This document shows positions 20,148-27,056 of a DNA stretch of 28,383 nt, piece after piece. A model generated the notes under the pieces. The model saw nothing but the letters and a program-made list of their open reading frames with translations. It was not told the origin of the DNA and searched no databases. This stretch comes from a virus: positions 1 to 28,383 of IMG/VR virus record IMGVR_UViG_3300007541_000141; one strand, given 5' to 3'. The position numbers and the translations under genes were made by a program. Positions within the stretch are counted from its first letter, which is position 1, and each line of letters begins with the position of its first letter.

Positions 20148-21368
20148 ATGAAAAAGATTGTAGTGATAGACAACTTAACTGAAACTTTCAAAGGATCTAT
20201 AGTTCGATCAGGTCTGCAGAAAAGTTCAAAACTCGATGCCCGTGCTTTCGCTAAGATGGGCTACAACACTCACTTCATTTATTGTGGTGAGTGCAAAGAC
20301 GATTATAACTATACACATCACGTAGTTAACGAGCTCGGTTCTAAAGATCGAGCGATGGCTGAAGGCAAGAATCCTTCTCGAGTTTCTCGTTACTACATCA
20401 AAGCATATCTTGATTCAGTTAAAGATGTTCTTCAAGACGCTGACTATATTATCGCTCACTGTCATAGTGTTTCAATGATTACTCTAGTCAATAGTCTAGT
20501 TAAGAACAAACGCATCATGTTTGTCATTCATGACGTGATTGATCTCATGTGGTGTTATGGAACGAGTGATGTTATTCGTCGTATGCGCGCCACGGATCGC
20601 AACATGGTATACGTTGCTACGAACTCGAAATACTCGGTTCAGCGCATGACTGACATTCACTTGCGAGCTGTTGCTGCAAAATATCCAGAAGCTCCTATGC
20701 CAGGCGAAGAAGCTTTCGATGGTTATGTCAAACACTTCGTTTGGACTGATGAAGTCGTAACAGAAGACGATATTAAAAATGTTGAGAAAAAATCTGCTAT
20801 CATCGGTCGCTATGAGACATCTAAGTTTCACCATAAAGTTTATGGGTACAAGAATCCAGACAACGTAATCGTTCACTATGGTATTAAAGATCCTCGTCGA
20901 GATAAGACCGGTAAGTACTATGAGAAGCTTACTAAGACTGCTAACGCTTATGCCGAGAATCTTTCTGACGACGATTTGTTTAAAGCTATTAAGAGCTCAC
21001 AGTCAATTATTCTTCCGTGCCATCACGAGGGATTCGGTTATACTGCTTTCGAAGCAGGCATCTACGGAGTGTGTCCAGTAATCTTCCAACGAGAACTCGA
21101 ACACTTAGGTGTTTGGGCTCATGCAACATCCGAGTATCTTACTCGAGCGAATGTTAAGCACTTTGTCGCCGACTTCAACAATCCCGATGACATATATAAA
21201 GCTATAGACGAGAGTATAAAGATCAGCATCGAAGATCGTTTTGAAATATCTCGTAACCTTTTAAATTATTTTAGCGTTGAGAACTACGTTAACGAGCGAA
21301 TCGAATTACTTGATTCTATGGAAGAGCGAGTCTCAACCCAAGTTGATCTTGAGGATTTTTTTGTATGA
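20148..21368 (+). CDS. GT-B glycosyltransferase, candidate hmC-DNA glycosyltransferase
   Basis: A 406-residue product, close to T4 alpha-glucosyltransferase (400). Two Rossmann halves are visible: an N-terminal half with SIVRSGLQKSSKLDARAFA and MGYNTHFIYCGECKD, and a C-terminal half with IIGRYETSKFHHK (Arg221) and LPCHHEGFGYTAFEAG (290-304), where the E-x-x-x-x-x-x-x-E donor-sugar motif sits, then CPVIF. Activity would move a sugar from a nucleotide-sugar, and context (gp42, dCMP deaminase, DNA-acting neighbours) suggests hydroxymethylcytosine in DNA as acceptor. The C-terminus VDLEDFFV resembles the polymerase tail TIEDFFS; T4 alpha-glucosyltransferase is reported to bind the gp45 clamp. A cell-wall or LPS glycosyltransferase remains possible. 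Confidence 0.72.
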   Translation: MKKIVVIDNLTETFKGSIVRSGLQKSSKLDARAFAKMGYNTHFIYCGECKDDYNYTHHVVNELGSKDRAMAEGKNPSRVSRYYIKAYLDSVKDVLQDADYIIAHCHSVSMITLVNSLVKNKRIMFVIHDVIDLMWCYGTSDVIRRMRATDRNMVYVATNSKYSVQRMTDIHLRAVAAKYPEAPMPGEEAFDGYVKHFVWTDEVVTEDDIKNVEKKSAIIGRYETSKFHHKVYGYKNPDNVIVHYGIKDPRRDKTGKYYEKLTKTANAYAENLSDDDLFKAIKSSQSIILPCHHEGFGYTAFEAGIYGVCPVIFQRELEHLGVWAHATSEYLTRANVKHFVADFNNPDDIYKAIDESIKISIEDRFEISRNLLNYFSVENYVNERIELLDSMEERVSTQVDLEDFFV

Positions 21369-22558
21369 TTAAACACGCATCTATCGTACCGCTGATCGGT
21401 GGTGAGACCATCGGCTCAGAACTCGCGTTTGGCGAGAAACCCACCTACATGATGTCGTACGAGGCCTTCGCAGCCAACGACGCTCACGCCCGTAATTACT
21501 ATAGCGGTACTCCATACTATGTTCTAGATAAGGGAGAGAAGCCCACAGAGAGTGTAGACGTAGTATCTTCTGTGTGTCCATGTGCAGGACTGTCTCAGCT
21601 ATCTCACGGATTCGGAGACGACAACCCTAACAACCAGTGGATGGAAATTACTGCTGAACATGTTCTTGGAACAGTAAAACCTAAAGTGTTCTGGGGTGAG
21701 AATGCGCCAGGCTTCGCAGGTAAAATCGGCGACACAGTTCGAAACAAACTCAAACAGATCGGAAAAGAAAACGGATATACTATGACTGTATATCGTACTC
21801 GATCTCTACTCCACGGTGCACCACAAATTCGTGAGCGTTCTTTCTACTTCTTCTGGAAAGATACTAAAACTCCTCTCTTAAGTTGGTACAATAAGCAATA
21901 TACTAAAATTGAAGATGTGATTCGAGGTGTAGCAGGCTCAAACAGCTTTACTGATCCTATCAATCCAAAAACTCCGAGTGTAGATGATCTCTATTATAAG
22001 TTCGTGTTAGAACACATTCACGGTGGTATTAGCCATAAAGAATTCTTTGAAATCGCTGAGCCACAAAGAGTAAGAGCACAAGACATGTTTTCATATATCG
22101 AACGTAGCGGATATGACTACAAGCAAGTCGGAGAATGGATGGAAGAACATGGGTACGAAAGAGAAGTTGAAAAGTGTTTACGAAAGTATGAGAAACTCAA
22201 AGCTGGTGGAAACATCATGCGACGCGGTACTATCATTCCTAAAGATTACATTGGCGCTTTCGTTGGTCATTATCCTACCTGTCTTACTCACCCTGATGAA
22301 GATCGTTATATTAACTATCGCGAAGCTATGGCAATCATGGGACTACCTAATGATTTTGAGCTCCTCAATCCGAAGAGAAGTGCAAACCATATTTGCCAAA
22401 ACGTTCCCGTGCAAACAGCTAGAGACATGGCGACGGAAGTAAAGAAATACCTAGAAGGTAAGTTACAAATGGTTGACGCTGACTATGTAGTACAGTACAA
22501 TCATACACAGAAATCAGAATACTTAGAAAAACACGACACGCTAGAAGCCTTTATCTAA
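21365..22558 (+). CDS. Cytosine-C5 DNA methyltransferase homologue
   Basis: A 397-residue product. Motifs of C5-cytosine methyltransferases in order: PLIGGETIGSELAFG (motif I-like, 9-23), SSVCPCAGLSQ (motif IV, Pro72-Cys73 nucleophile), WGENAPGFAG (motif VI, Glu112-Asn113), QIRERSF (motif VIII, 154-160), YREAMAIMGLP (motif IX-like, 318-328) and CQNVPVQTARDMATE (motif X, 344-358). A long insertion between motifs VIII and IX (about 165-290) carries an unrecognised target-recognition region. Motif IV has an unusual Cys pair and lacks the common Gln-Gly. In a phage making hmC the C5 carbon is normally occupied, so its job is unclear. The C-terminus DTLEAFI resembles the tails of the polymerase and upstream GT. 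Overlaps both neighbours. Confidence 0.78.
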   Translation: MIKHASIVPLIGGETIGSELAFGEKPTYMMSYEAFAANDAHARNYYSGTPYYVLDKGEKPTESVDVVSSVCPCAGLSQLSHGFGDDNPNNQWMEITAEHVLGTVKPKVFWGENAPGFAGKIGDTVRNKLKQIGKENGYTMTVYRTRSLLHGAPQIRERSFYFFWKDTKTPLLSWYNKQYTKIEDVIRGVAGSNSFTDPINPKTPSVDDLYYKFVLEHIHGGISHKEFFEIAEPQRVRAQDMFSYIERSGYDYKQVGEWMEEHGYEREVEKCLRKYEKLKAGGNIMRRGTIIPKDYIGAFVGHYPTCLTHPDEDRYINYREAMAIMGLPNDFELLNPKRSANHICQNVPVQTARDMATEVKKYLEGKLQMVDADYVVQYNHTQKSEYLEKHDTLEAFI

Positions 22559-23157
22559 TGAGTGATATTTTCGTCATTGATGACGTGATTTCAAAACCAG
22601 AACAAGATCGTATAGAAAAACTTATGTTTTCTAAAACTCTGTTCTGGACGTTCTTCGATGATGTAGCTTTGAGTGATCATGAAAATGAACTACTAGGAAT
22701 AAATAAAAAGACGCCGGCCGTAGGTTGTTATTTTAAGCAAGAAAATCCTCCTTACTTTTTTGGAAGAATGTACTTTCAAGTCGAAAACGTTGCGCGGCAA
22801 GCAGCAAAGAAGGCGGGCATCAAATTTGACAGTATAGTCGATGCTCGTTCTTTTCTAATGTTTCCCTTGCATGAAAACGTAAGAAAGGAGTACGACAATA
22901 TTCACGTCGATATGCTTGAAGATCATTGGGTTTGCTTATACTATGTAAATGATTCTGATGGAGACACGGTTCTCTTTAAACAAACTAAAGAAGATATGAA
23001 TAACGACTTTGAAGTTTTTAAGAACACTAAGTTCGAACCTCTAAAGCGAGTAACGCCGAAGAAAGGAAGAGCAGTAGTATTTAATGGAAATAGATATCAT
23101 AGTAGCACAGCACCGACTAACGGTGTTCGATGTATTTTAAATTTTGATTTGAGATAA
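22558..23157 (+). CDS. 2-oxoglutarate/Fe(II)-dependent dioxygenase
   Basis: A 199-residue product with the double-stranded beta-helix signature: HVD (His116, Asp118), YHSS (His181) and VRCILNFD (Arg191, which binds the 2-oxoglutarate carboxylate). The order and spacing (about 65 residues between HxD and the distal His, ten to Arg) and KGRAVVFNG fit the prolyl-hydroxylase-like branch. It would oxidise a C-H bond using O2 and 2-oxoglutarate. Such proteins are common in marine phages, and substrates are mostly unknown. Position directly after a C5-methyltransferase homologue (TAATG overlap) and between two glycosyltransferases suggests a modified base, but a protein target cannot be excluded. 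It uses AGA for arginine more than its neighbours. Confidence 0.82.
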   Translation: MSDIFVIDDVISKPEQDRIEKLMFSKTLFWTFFDDVALSDHENELLGINKKTPAVGCYFKQENPPYFFGRMYFQVENVARQAAKKAGIKFDSIVDARSFLMFPLHENVRKEYDNIHVDMLEDHWVCLYYVNDSDGDTVLFKQTKEDMNNDFEVFKNTKFEPLKRVTPKKGRAVVFNGNRYHSSTAPTNGVRCILNFDLR

Positions 23158-23161
23158 AAAT

Positions 23162-23794
23162 ATGAAAGATTTGATTTTTGATTTTGAAACACTGGGATCT
23201 GAACCTACTGATTGCGTAGTCATTGATTGCTCAGCTATGGTTTTCGATTGGGATAAAATGTTGTCTAACGATCCTTACACACTTAAGGACGTTGCATTAG
23301 CTAAAAAGTTTAAGCTCTCTGTTTCCGATCAAGTTAAAAACTATAACTATAAGATCGAAGACGATGTGCTAGAATTCTGGCAAAGGCAAGAAAAAGAAGT
23401 TCGCAGTCAAATTAAACCTCGTCCAGACGATCTTACCGTCGAAGAGTTCGTAAAACAATTTCACGACTTAGTCATAGATTCTGGCGTAAAGCATTGGTGG
23501 TCTCGATCGAACACCTTTGATCCTGTCATTCTAGTCAGACTATTCGACTCCCAAGGTAAGAAACAACACCTCTACGAGTATCTTAAGTTTTATCTCGTAC
23601 GCGACACTCGTACGTACATCGATGCTAAATTTAATTTTAGTAATAGTAAAAATGGCTTTTGCCCAGTAGAAGATACTGAAGGTTGGGAACGAGCCTTTAA
23701 AGCACATGACAGTTCTTTTGATATTCTAGCAGATGTCATGCGCTTACAAGCAATTGTTAGAGCAGAAAATGATTTGGAGCAAGTTAAATTATGA
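23162..23794 (+). CDS. dexA: DexA-like DEDDh 3'-5' exonuclease
   Basis: A 210-residue product (T4 DexA is 227). Exo motif I is IFDFETLG (Asp7, Glu9), motif II WWSRSNTFDPVIL (Asp120), motif III FKAHDSSFDILADVMRL (His182, Asp187), the DEDDh arrangement of proofreading-type exonucleases. The first motif and the AHDS-xx-D end align well with T4 DexA. T4 DexA is a non-essential single-strand 3' exonuclease. It begins four bases after the dioxygenase gene and overlaps the next gene (ATGA), so it belongs to the same operon as the putative modification enzymes. Whether that reflects function or simple packing is not known. Confidence 0.87.
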   Translation: MKDLIFDFETLGSEPTDCVVIDCSAMVFDWDKMLSNDPYTLKDVALAKKFKLSVSDQVKNYNYKIEDDVLEFWQRQEKEVRSQIKPRPDDLTVEEFVKQFHDLVIDSGVKHWWSRSNTFDPVILVRLFDSQGKKQHLYEYLKFYLVRDTRTYIDAKFNFSNSKNGFCPVEDTEGWERAFKAHDSSFDILADVMRLQAIVRAENDLEQVKL

Positions 23795-24651
23795 AAATTG
23801 AAATTCAAGTAGATGAACTAAGAAAGTATAAGCTTTTTGTGGGAACACCTATGTATGGTGGGATGTGTGCCGGGATGTACACCAAGTCTACTAATGATTT
23901 AAGTATGTTATGTGCAAATCATAGTGTCGGATTGCGTTATTACTTTCTATTCAATGAAAGTCTCATTCAGCGAGCTCGAAACTACATCGTTGATGAGTTT
24001 CTAAGATCTGAATGTACACATCTTCTATTCATCGACGCTGACATCGGCTTCAATCCTCGAGACGCCTTAGCTCTACTGGCTATTCAAGTATCTGAACCAA
24101 ACCGATATGACATTGTAACCGGACCTTATCCTAAGAAAACAATTGCTTGGGAGAAAGTAGCTCGCGCTGCTGCTGAAGGTTTTGCAGAAGAAAACCCCTT
24201 TACGCTAGAGCAATTCACTTCGGACTTTGTGTTTAATCCTGTTAAAGGTATGACACAGTTTAAGTTAGGTGAGCCTGTGGAAGTAAGAGAAGCCGGCACT
24301 GGTTTCATGCTGATCACACGAGAAGCTCTGCTAAAATATCGAGACGCTTATCCTGAACTTGCTTATAAACCAGACCACGTTCGAACAGATCAGTTCGATG
24401 GCTCTCGAGAAATCACCGCTTTCTTTGACTGCGCTATCGATCCTGAGTCAAAGCGGTATCTTTCAGAAGATTACTTCTTCTGCCATAAAGCTCGTGCCGC
24501 AGGACTTTCTGTCTGGATGTGTCCTTGGATGCAAATTAATCATGTTGGTTCTTATATCTTCAGGGGGAATATGGGAGCCATCGCTCAACTAGGAGTGACT
24601 GCTACAGCAGACAGAACATCTAGCAAGAAAACATATCAAAAAAACAGTTGA
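23791..24651 (+). CDS. GT-A family glycosyltransferase
   Basis: A 286-residue product. LFVGTPMYGG begins the fold; THLLFIDADIGF (about 76-87) contains the DxD metal-binding motif (Asp82, Asp84); YLSEDYFFCHKARAAG (223-238) has the E-D-Y catalytic-base motif of GT2-type enzymes; and NHVGS (His251) follows. This is a complete inverting GT-A enzyme. It could add a second sugar to a modified base, or act on surface polysaccharide. It overlaps dexA by four bases and ends the operon that begins with the GT-B enzyme, so two glycosyltransferases of different folds bracket the C5-methyltransferase and dioxygenase. The TGA lies within the next promoter's -35. Confidence 0.78.
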   Translation: MKIEIQVDELRKYKLFVGTPMYGGMCAGMYTKSTNDLSMLCANHSVGLRYYFLFNESLIQRARNYIVDEFLRSECTHLLFIDADIGFNPRDALALLAIQVSEPNRYDIVTGPYPKKTIAWEKVARAAAEGFAEENPFTLEQFTSDFVFNPVKGMTQFKLGEPVEVREAGTGFMLITREALLKYRDAYPELAYKPDHVRTDQFDGSREITAFFDCAIDPESKRYLSEDYFFCHKARAAGLSVWMCPWMQINHVGSYIFRGNMGAIAQLGVTATADRTSSKKTYQKNS

Positions 24652-24676
24652 CATTTTGACCAAACTAGTGTATAAT
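24648..24676 (+). promoter_or_regulatory. Consensus sigma70 promoter for the sliding clamp operon
   Basis: TTGACA (24648-24653) and TATAAT (24671-24676), 17-base spacer, both perfect, in the CAGTTGACATTT context. The upstream GT-A gene's TGA (24649-24651) is inside the -35. The predicted start near 24683 leaves a leader of about 28 bases with GGAG ahead of the gp45 ATG, a normal arrangement. Confidence 0.88.
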
Positions 24677-24710
24677 AATCAAGTAATTTTTCAAACGGAG
24701 AATCTATATT

Positions 24711-25376
24711 ATGAAATTTTCAAGTGAAACTTTGGCTGTTCTCAAAAGCTTTACCGCTATCAACAAATCTATTCAGATGAAACCTGGTAATGTTTTGAAA
24801 ACAATTACTCCAGAGAAAACTCTCATTGCTATCGCAGAAATCCCAGATGAAATTCCTTCAGAGGCTTGTGTCTACGATCTGTCGAGGTTCCTATCAATTT
24901 TGAGCCTTTATAATGATCCAGACGTCGAGTTCGGAGATAAATACTTTATTATCTCTGAAGGTAAGCGTAGAACCAAGTACGTCTATGCAGATGTATCAAT
25001 GATTCATACGCCGCCTGAAAAAGAGATAAATATTCCTTCAGAAGACGTTGTTGTGAATGTAACTCAAGGTGATCTATCTTCGGTTCTTAAAGCAGCAGGT
25101 GTTCTACAATTTTCAGAGATCGCATTTGTAGGCGATGGCGACAAATGTTATCTGAAAGCTATCGACAGTTCCAATGAAGGCGCAGATGACTTTGGCGTCG
25201 AAATTGGTGATACTGCCGATAAATTCAAGGTGATCATTAAAACTGATAACCTTAAACTAATGCCTTTAGACTATCAAGTAACTCTTTGTTCGAAGGGAAT
25301 CTCAGAGTTTAAAGGAAAAGGTGTCACATATTATGTGGCAATTGATTCAAAGTCGACTTATAATAAGGGTGAATAA
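24711..25376 (+). CDS. 45: gp45 sliding clamp
   Basis: A 221-residue product (T4 gp45 is 228). It starts MKFSSETLAVLKSFTAINKS and has the T4-clamp features QMKPGNVLKTI, EIPDEIPSEACVYDLSRFLSI, YFIISEGKRRTKYVYAD and a C-terminal LMPLDYQVTLCSKGISEFKG. Two repeated domains make a trimeric ring that encircles DNA and holds polymerase gp43; the same surface binds gp55 in late transcription and, in T4, alpha-glucosyltransferase. GGAG precedes the ATG. The gene is followed two bases later by a small conserved gene and then, beyond a terminator-like hairpin, by the clamp loader genes, so clamp may be made in excess over loader. Confidence 0.94.
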   Translation: MKFSSETLAVLKSFTAINKSIQMKPGNVLKTITPEKTLIAIAEIPDEIPSEACVYDLSRFLSILSLYNDPDVEFGDKYFIISEGKRRTKYVYADVSMIHTPPEKEINIPSEDVVVNVTQGDLSSVLKAAGVLQFSEIAFVGDGDKCYLKAIDSSNEGADDFGVEIGDTADKFKVIIKTDNLKLMPLDYQVTLCSKGISEFKGKGVTYYVAIDSKSTYNKGE

Positions 25377-25378
25377 TT

Positions 25379-25642
25379 ATGAATGGACAATTCCAACAAC
25401 AGCAAGAGCAAAAGGTTGTTATCAACCTAGGTGATCTTAGCACAGTACTTCAGTTGATCGATGTCGTATCAACTCGTGGCGGGTTCCAAGGCAATGAACT
25501 GGCCGGTGTCGGTTTGCTACGCAACAAGATCGAAGCCTTCCTACGTCAGAATGCTCCTCAGCAGGATCCTAACGTAGCAGGTGAAGAAGTAGATGTTGCT
25601 ATGCCAGCACAAGGTCCTTTGGCTGACAAAGTAATCGACTAA
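25379..25642 (+). CDS. Small conserved protein between gp45 and gp44
   Basis: An 87-residue product starting MNGQFQQQQEQKVV. The first ten residues are Gln-rich; the middle VINLGDLSTVLQLIDVVSTRGGFQGNEL and a helical VGLLRNKIEAFLRQNAP are followed by a Pro/Ala-rich acidic tail. A small protein of this composition at this position recurs in T4-like marine phages as I remember, but no function is known. It begins two bases after gp45 and is followed by a hairpin. Its expression probably tracks the clamp. No metal site or membrane segment. Confidence 0.65.
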   Translation: MNGQFQQQQEQKVVINLGDLSTVLQLIDVVSTRGGFQGNELAGVGLLRNKIEAFLRQNAPQQDPNVAGEEVDVAMPAQGPLADKVID

Positions 25643-25668
25643 GATTGCTTAGACCTTTCTCGAGAATA

Positions 25669-25710
25669 GGGGACTCAGCTAATGCTAGTCCCCGCCTTTC
25701 GAATTTTTAT
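25669..25710 (+). terminator. Terminator-like hairpin between clamp and loader genes
   Basis: GGGGACT (25669-25675) pairs with AGTCCCC (25687-25693); inside it AGC (25677-25679) can pair with GCT (25684-25686) around a TAAT loop, with one bulged C. A T-rich stretch (25703-25710, then TTTATATT) follows after a nine-base gap. The GC-rich stem stands out in this DNA. The gap before the T-run makes partial termination more likely than complete. No obvious promoter follows before gp44 at 25736, so some read-through is expected. Confidence 0.62.
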
Positions 25711-25735
25711 TTTATATTATGATTATGGTGAATAA

Positions 25736-26689
25736 ATGTCTATTGACGCAAAAGCAAATGAAGTGCTGTGGGTGGAAAAATACAGACCCCAGCGTATTGA
25801 AGATACAATCCTTCCTGAAAAACTAAAAAAGACTTTTCAAAAATTCGTTTCTGACGATTCAGTTCCTAATCTTCTTCTTACTGGTGGTCCAGGCGTAGGT
25901 AAGACTACTGTCGCTAAAGCCATGCTCGAAGAGATGGGCTGTGACTACATCGTTAAGAATGGTTCTCTTAATGTGAATATCGACACTCTTCGATATGAAA
26001 TCTCTACATATGCATCATCAGTTTCTCTTTCAGGTGGACGTAAATATGTAATCTTCGACGAGGCTGACTATCTTAACGCAGCTTCAGTCCAACCCGCTCT
26101 TCGTAACTTTATCGAAGAGTATTCAGCCAACTGCGGTTTTATCTTTACTTGTAATTTTAAAAATCGTATCATAGCACCTCTTCGTTCTCGTCTTTCAGAA
26201 GTCGATTTTACTATCGAAACGAAAGATCGTCCGGCTCTTGCTGCTTGCTTTTACAAGCGAGTACGAGCTATTCTTGACCAAGAACAAGTAGAGTATGACA
26301 ACAAGGTTGTCGCTAAAGTTATCGAGAAACACTTTCCCGACTTTCGTCGAGTACTAACCGAACTACAATCTTATGCAGCGTCCGGCAAGATTGATGAAGG
26401 TATCTTCGTTAATCTCAAGCAAGAATCTATTGACGCTCTGTTCGGACTTCTAAAAGCAAAAGACTTTACTAACATGCGTAAGTGGGTCGCTAATAACTCA
26501 GACCAAGATATGAACGAAATGTTTCGTCGAATCTATGACGCAGCTACGAGTAAGGTCGAGTTCCGTAGCCTTCCTGGTTTCATTGTTACGATGGCTGACT
26601 ATATGTACAAAGCAAACTTCGTTGCTGATCAAGAAATTAACATGGTCGCTTTTCTAACTGAAGTAATGATTGAATCGGAGTTCGCATGA
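25736..26689 (+). CDS. 44: gp44 clamp loader large subunit
   Basis: A 317-residue product (T4 gp44 is 319). AAA+ motifs: LWVEKYRPQRIEDTILP at the start, Walker A GGPGVGKTT (50-58), Walker B VIFDEADYL (106-113), sensor I region FIFTCNFKNRI, and LRSRLSEV (149-156) in place of the SRC motif of cellular loaders, consistent with phage loaders. Four gp44 with one gp62 open the gp45 ring and load it at primer-template junctions. The start is preceded by a weak ribosome site (GGTG) and a T-rich leader. Its TGA overlaps the next ATG. Confidence 0.95.
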   Translation: MSIDAKANEVLWVEKYRPQRIEDTILPEKLKKTFQKFVSDDSVPNLLLTGGPGVGKTTVAKAMLEEMGCDYIVKNGSLNVNIDTLRYEISTYASSVSLSGGRKYVIFDEADYLNAASVQPALRNFIEEYSANCGFIFTCNFKNRIIAPLRSRLSEVDFTIETKDRPALAACFYKRVRAILDQEQVEYDNKVVAKVIEKHFPDFRRVLTELQSYAASGKIDEGIFVNLKQESIDALFGLLKAKDFTNMRKWVANNSDQDMNEMFRRIYDAATSKVEFRSLPGFIVTMADYMYKANFVADQEINMVAFLTEVMIESEFA

Positions 26690-26868
26690 AGCCAACAGTT
26701 ACAGACGAAGTAGAACAAACTGAAGCACAGCGCCGTACTGAAATATGCAAAAGCTGCGAATTCTATAAACCTATGCTGAATCTGTGTGGTAAATGCAATT
26801 GCTTTATTCCTGCTAAGACGCGTCTCAAAGCGTCATTCGGCGGAAAGTGCCCGCTAGGAAAATGGTAA
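26686..26868 (+). CDS. Cysteine-rich small protein (DUF6171-like)
   Basis: A 60-residue product: CKSCEFYKPMLNLCGKCNCF is followed by IPAKTRLKASFGGKCPLGKW. Four to five cysteines in C-x-x-C ... C-x-x-C-x-C ... C spacing indicate a zinc-binding or redox knuckle. The pattern matches a short family I recall as DUF6171, present in T4-like marine phages; function unknown. It overlaps gp44 (ATGA) and the next gene by one base, so three genes between gp44 and gp62 are probably translated in sequence. Confidence 0.75.
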   Translation: MKPTVTDEVEQTEAQRRTEICKSCEFYKPMLNLCGKCNCFIPAKTRLKASFGGKCPLGKW

Positions 26869-27056
26869 TGTTTAAGAAGAAACTCGAGTGTTTCAATTGC
26901 TCTGTGCGTATAAAAGGAGGTGAAGAATATACAATCAAGCTCGAAACACTCGAAGGACCTCATGAAGTTAAGATGTGCGAAAAGTGTGCAGAAGATTTCG
27001 ATAAAATTATGATACAAGTAGAGGAGATCATACGTGAAAGAAATGAGCCCTTTTGA
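26868..27056 (+). CDS. Small zinc-ribbon protein
   Basis: A 62-residue product starting MFKKKLECFNCSVRIKGGEE. I use ATG 26868, which overlaps the previous TAA and has AGGA at 26856-26859, rather than the in-frame upstream start at 26847. CFNC (8-11) and CEKC (about 37-40) are positioned as a zinc ribbon around a beta-hairpin (EYTIKLETLEGPHEV). The C-terminal helix is acidic and overlaps gp62 by 23 bases, carrying gp62's ribosome site GAGGAG. Role unknown; a transcription or replication cofactor is possible from position only. Confidence 0.68.
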   Translation: MFKKKLECFNCSVRIKGGEEYTIKLETLEGPHEVKMCEKCAEDFDKIMIQVEEIIRERNEPF

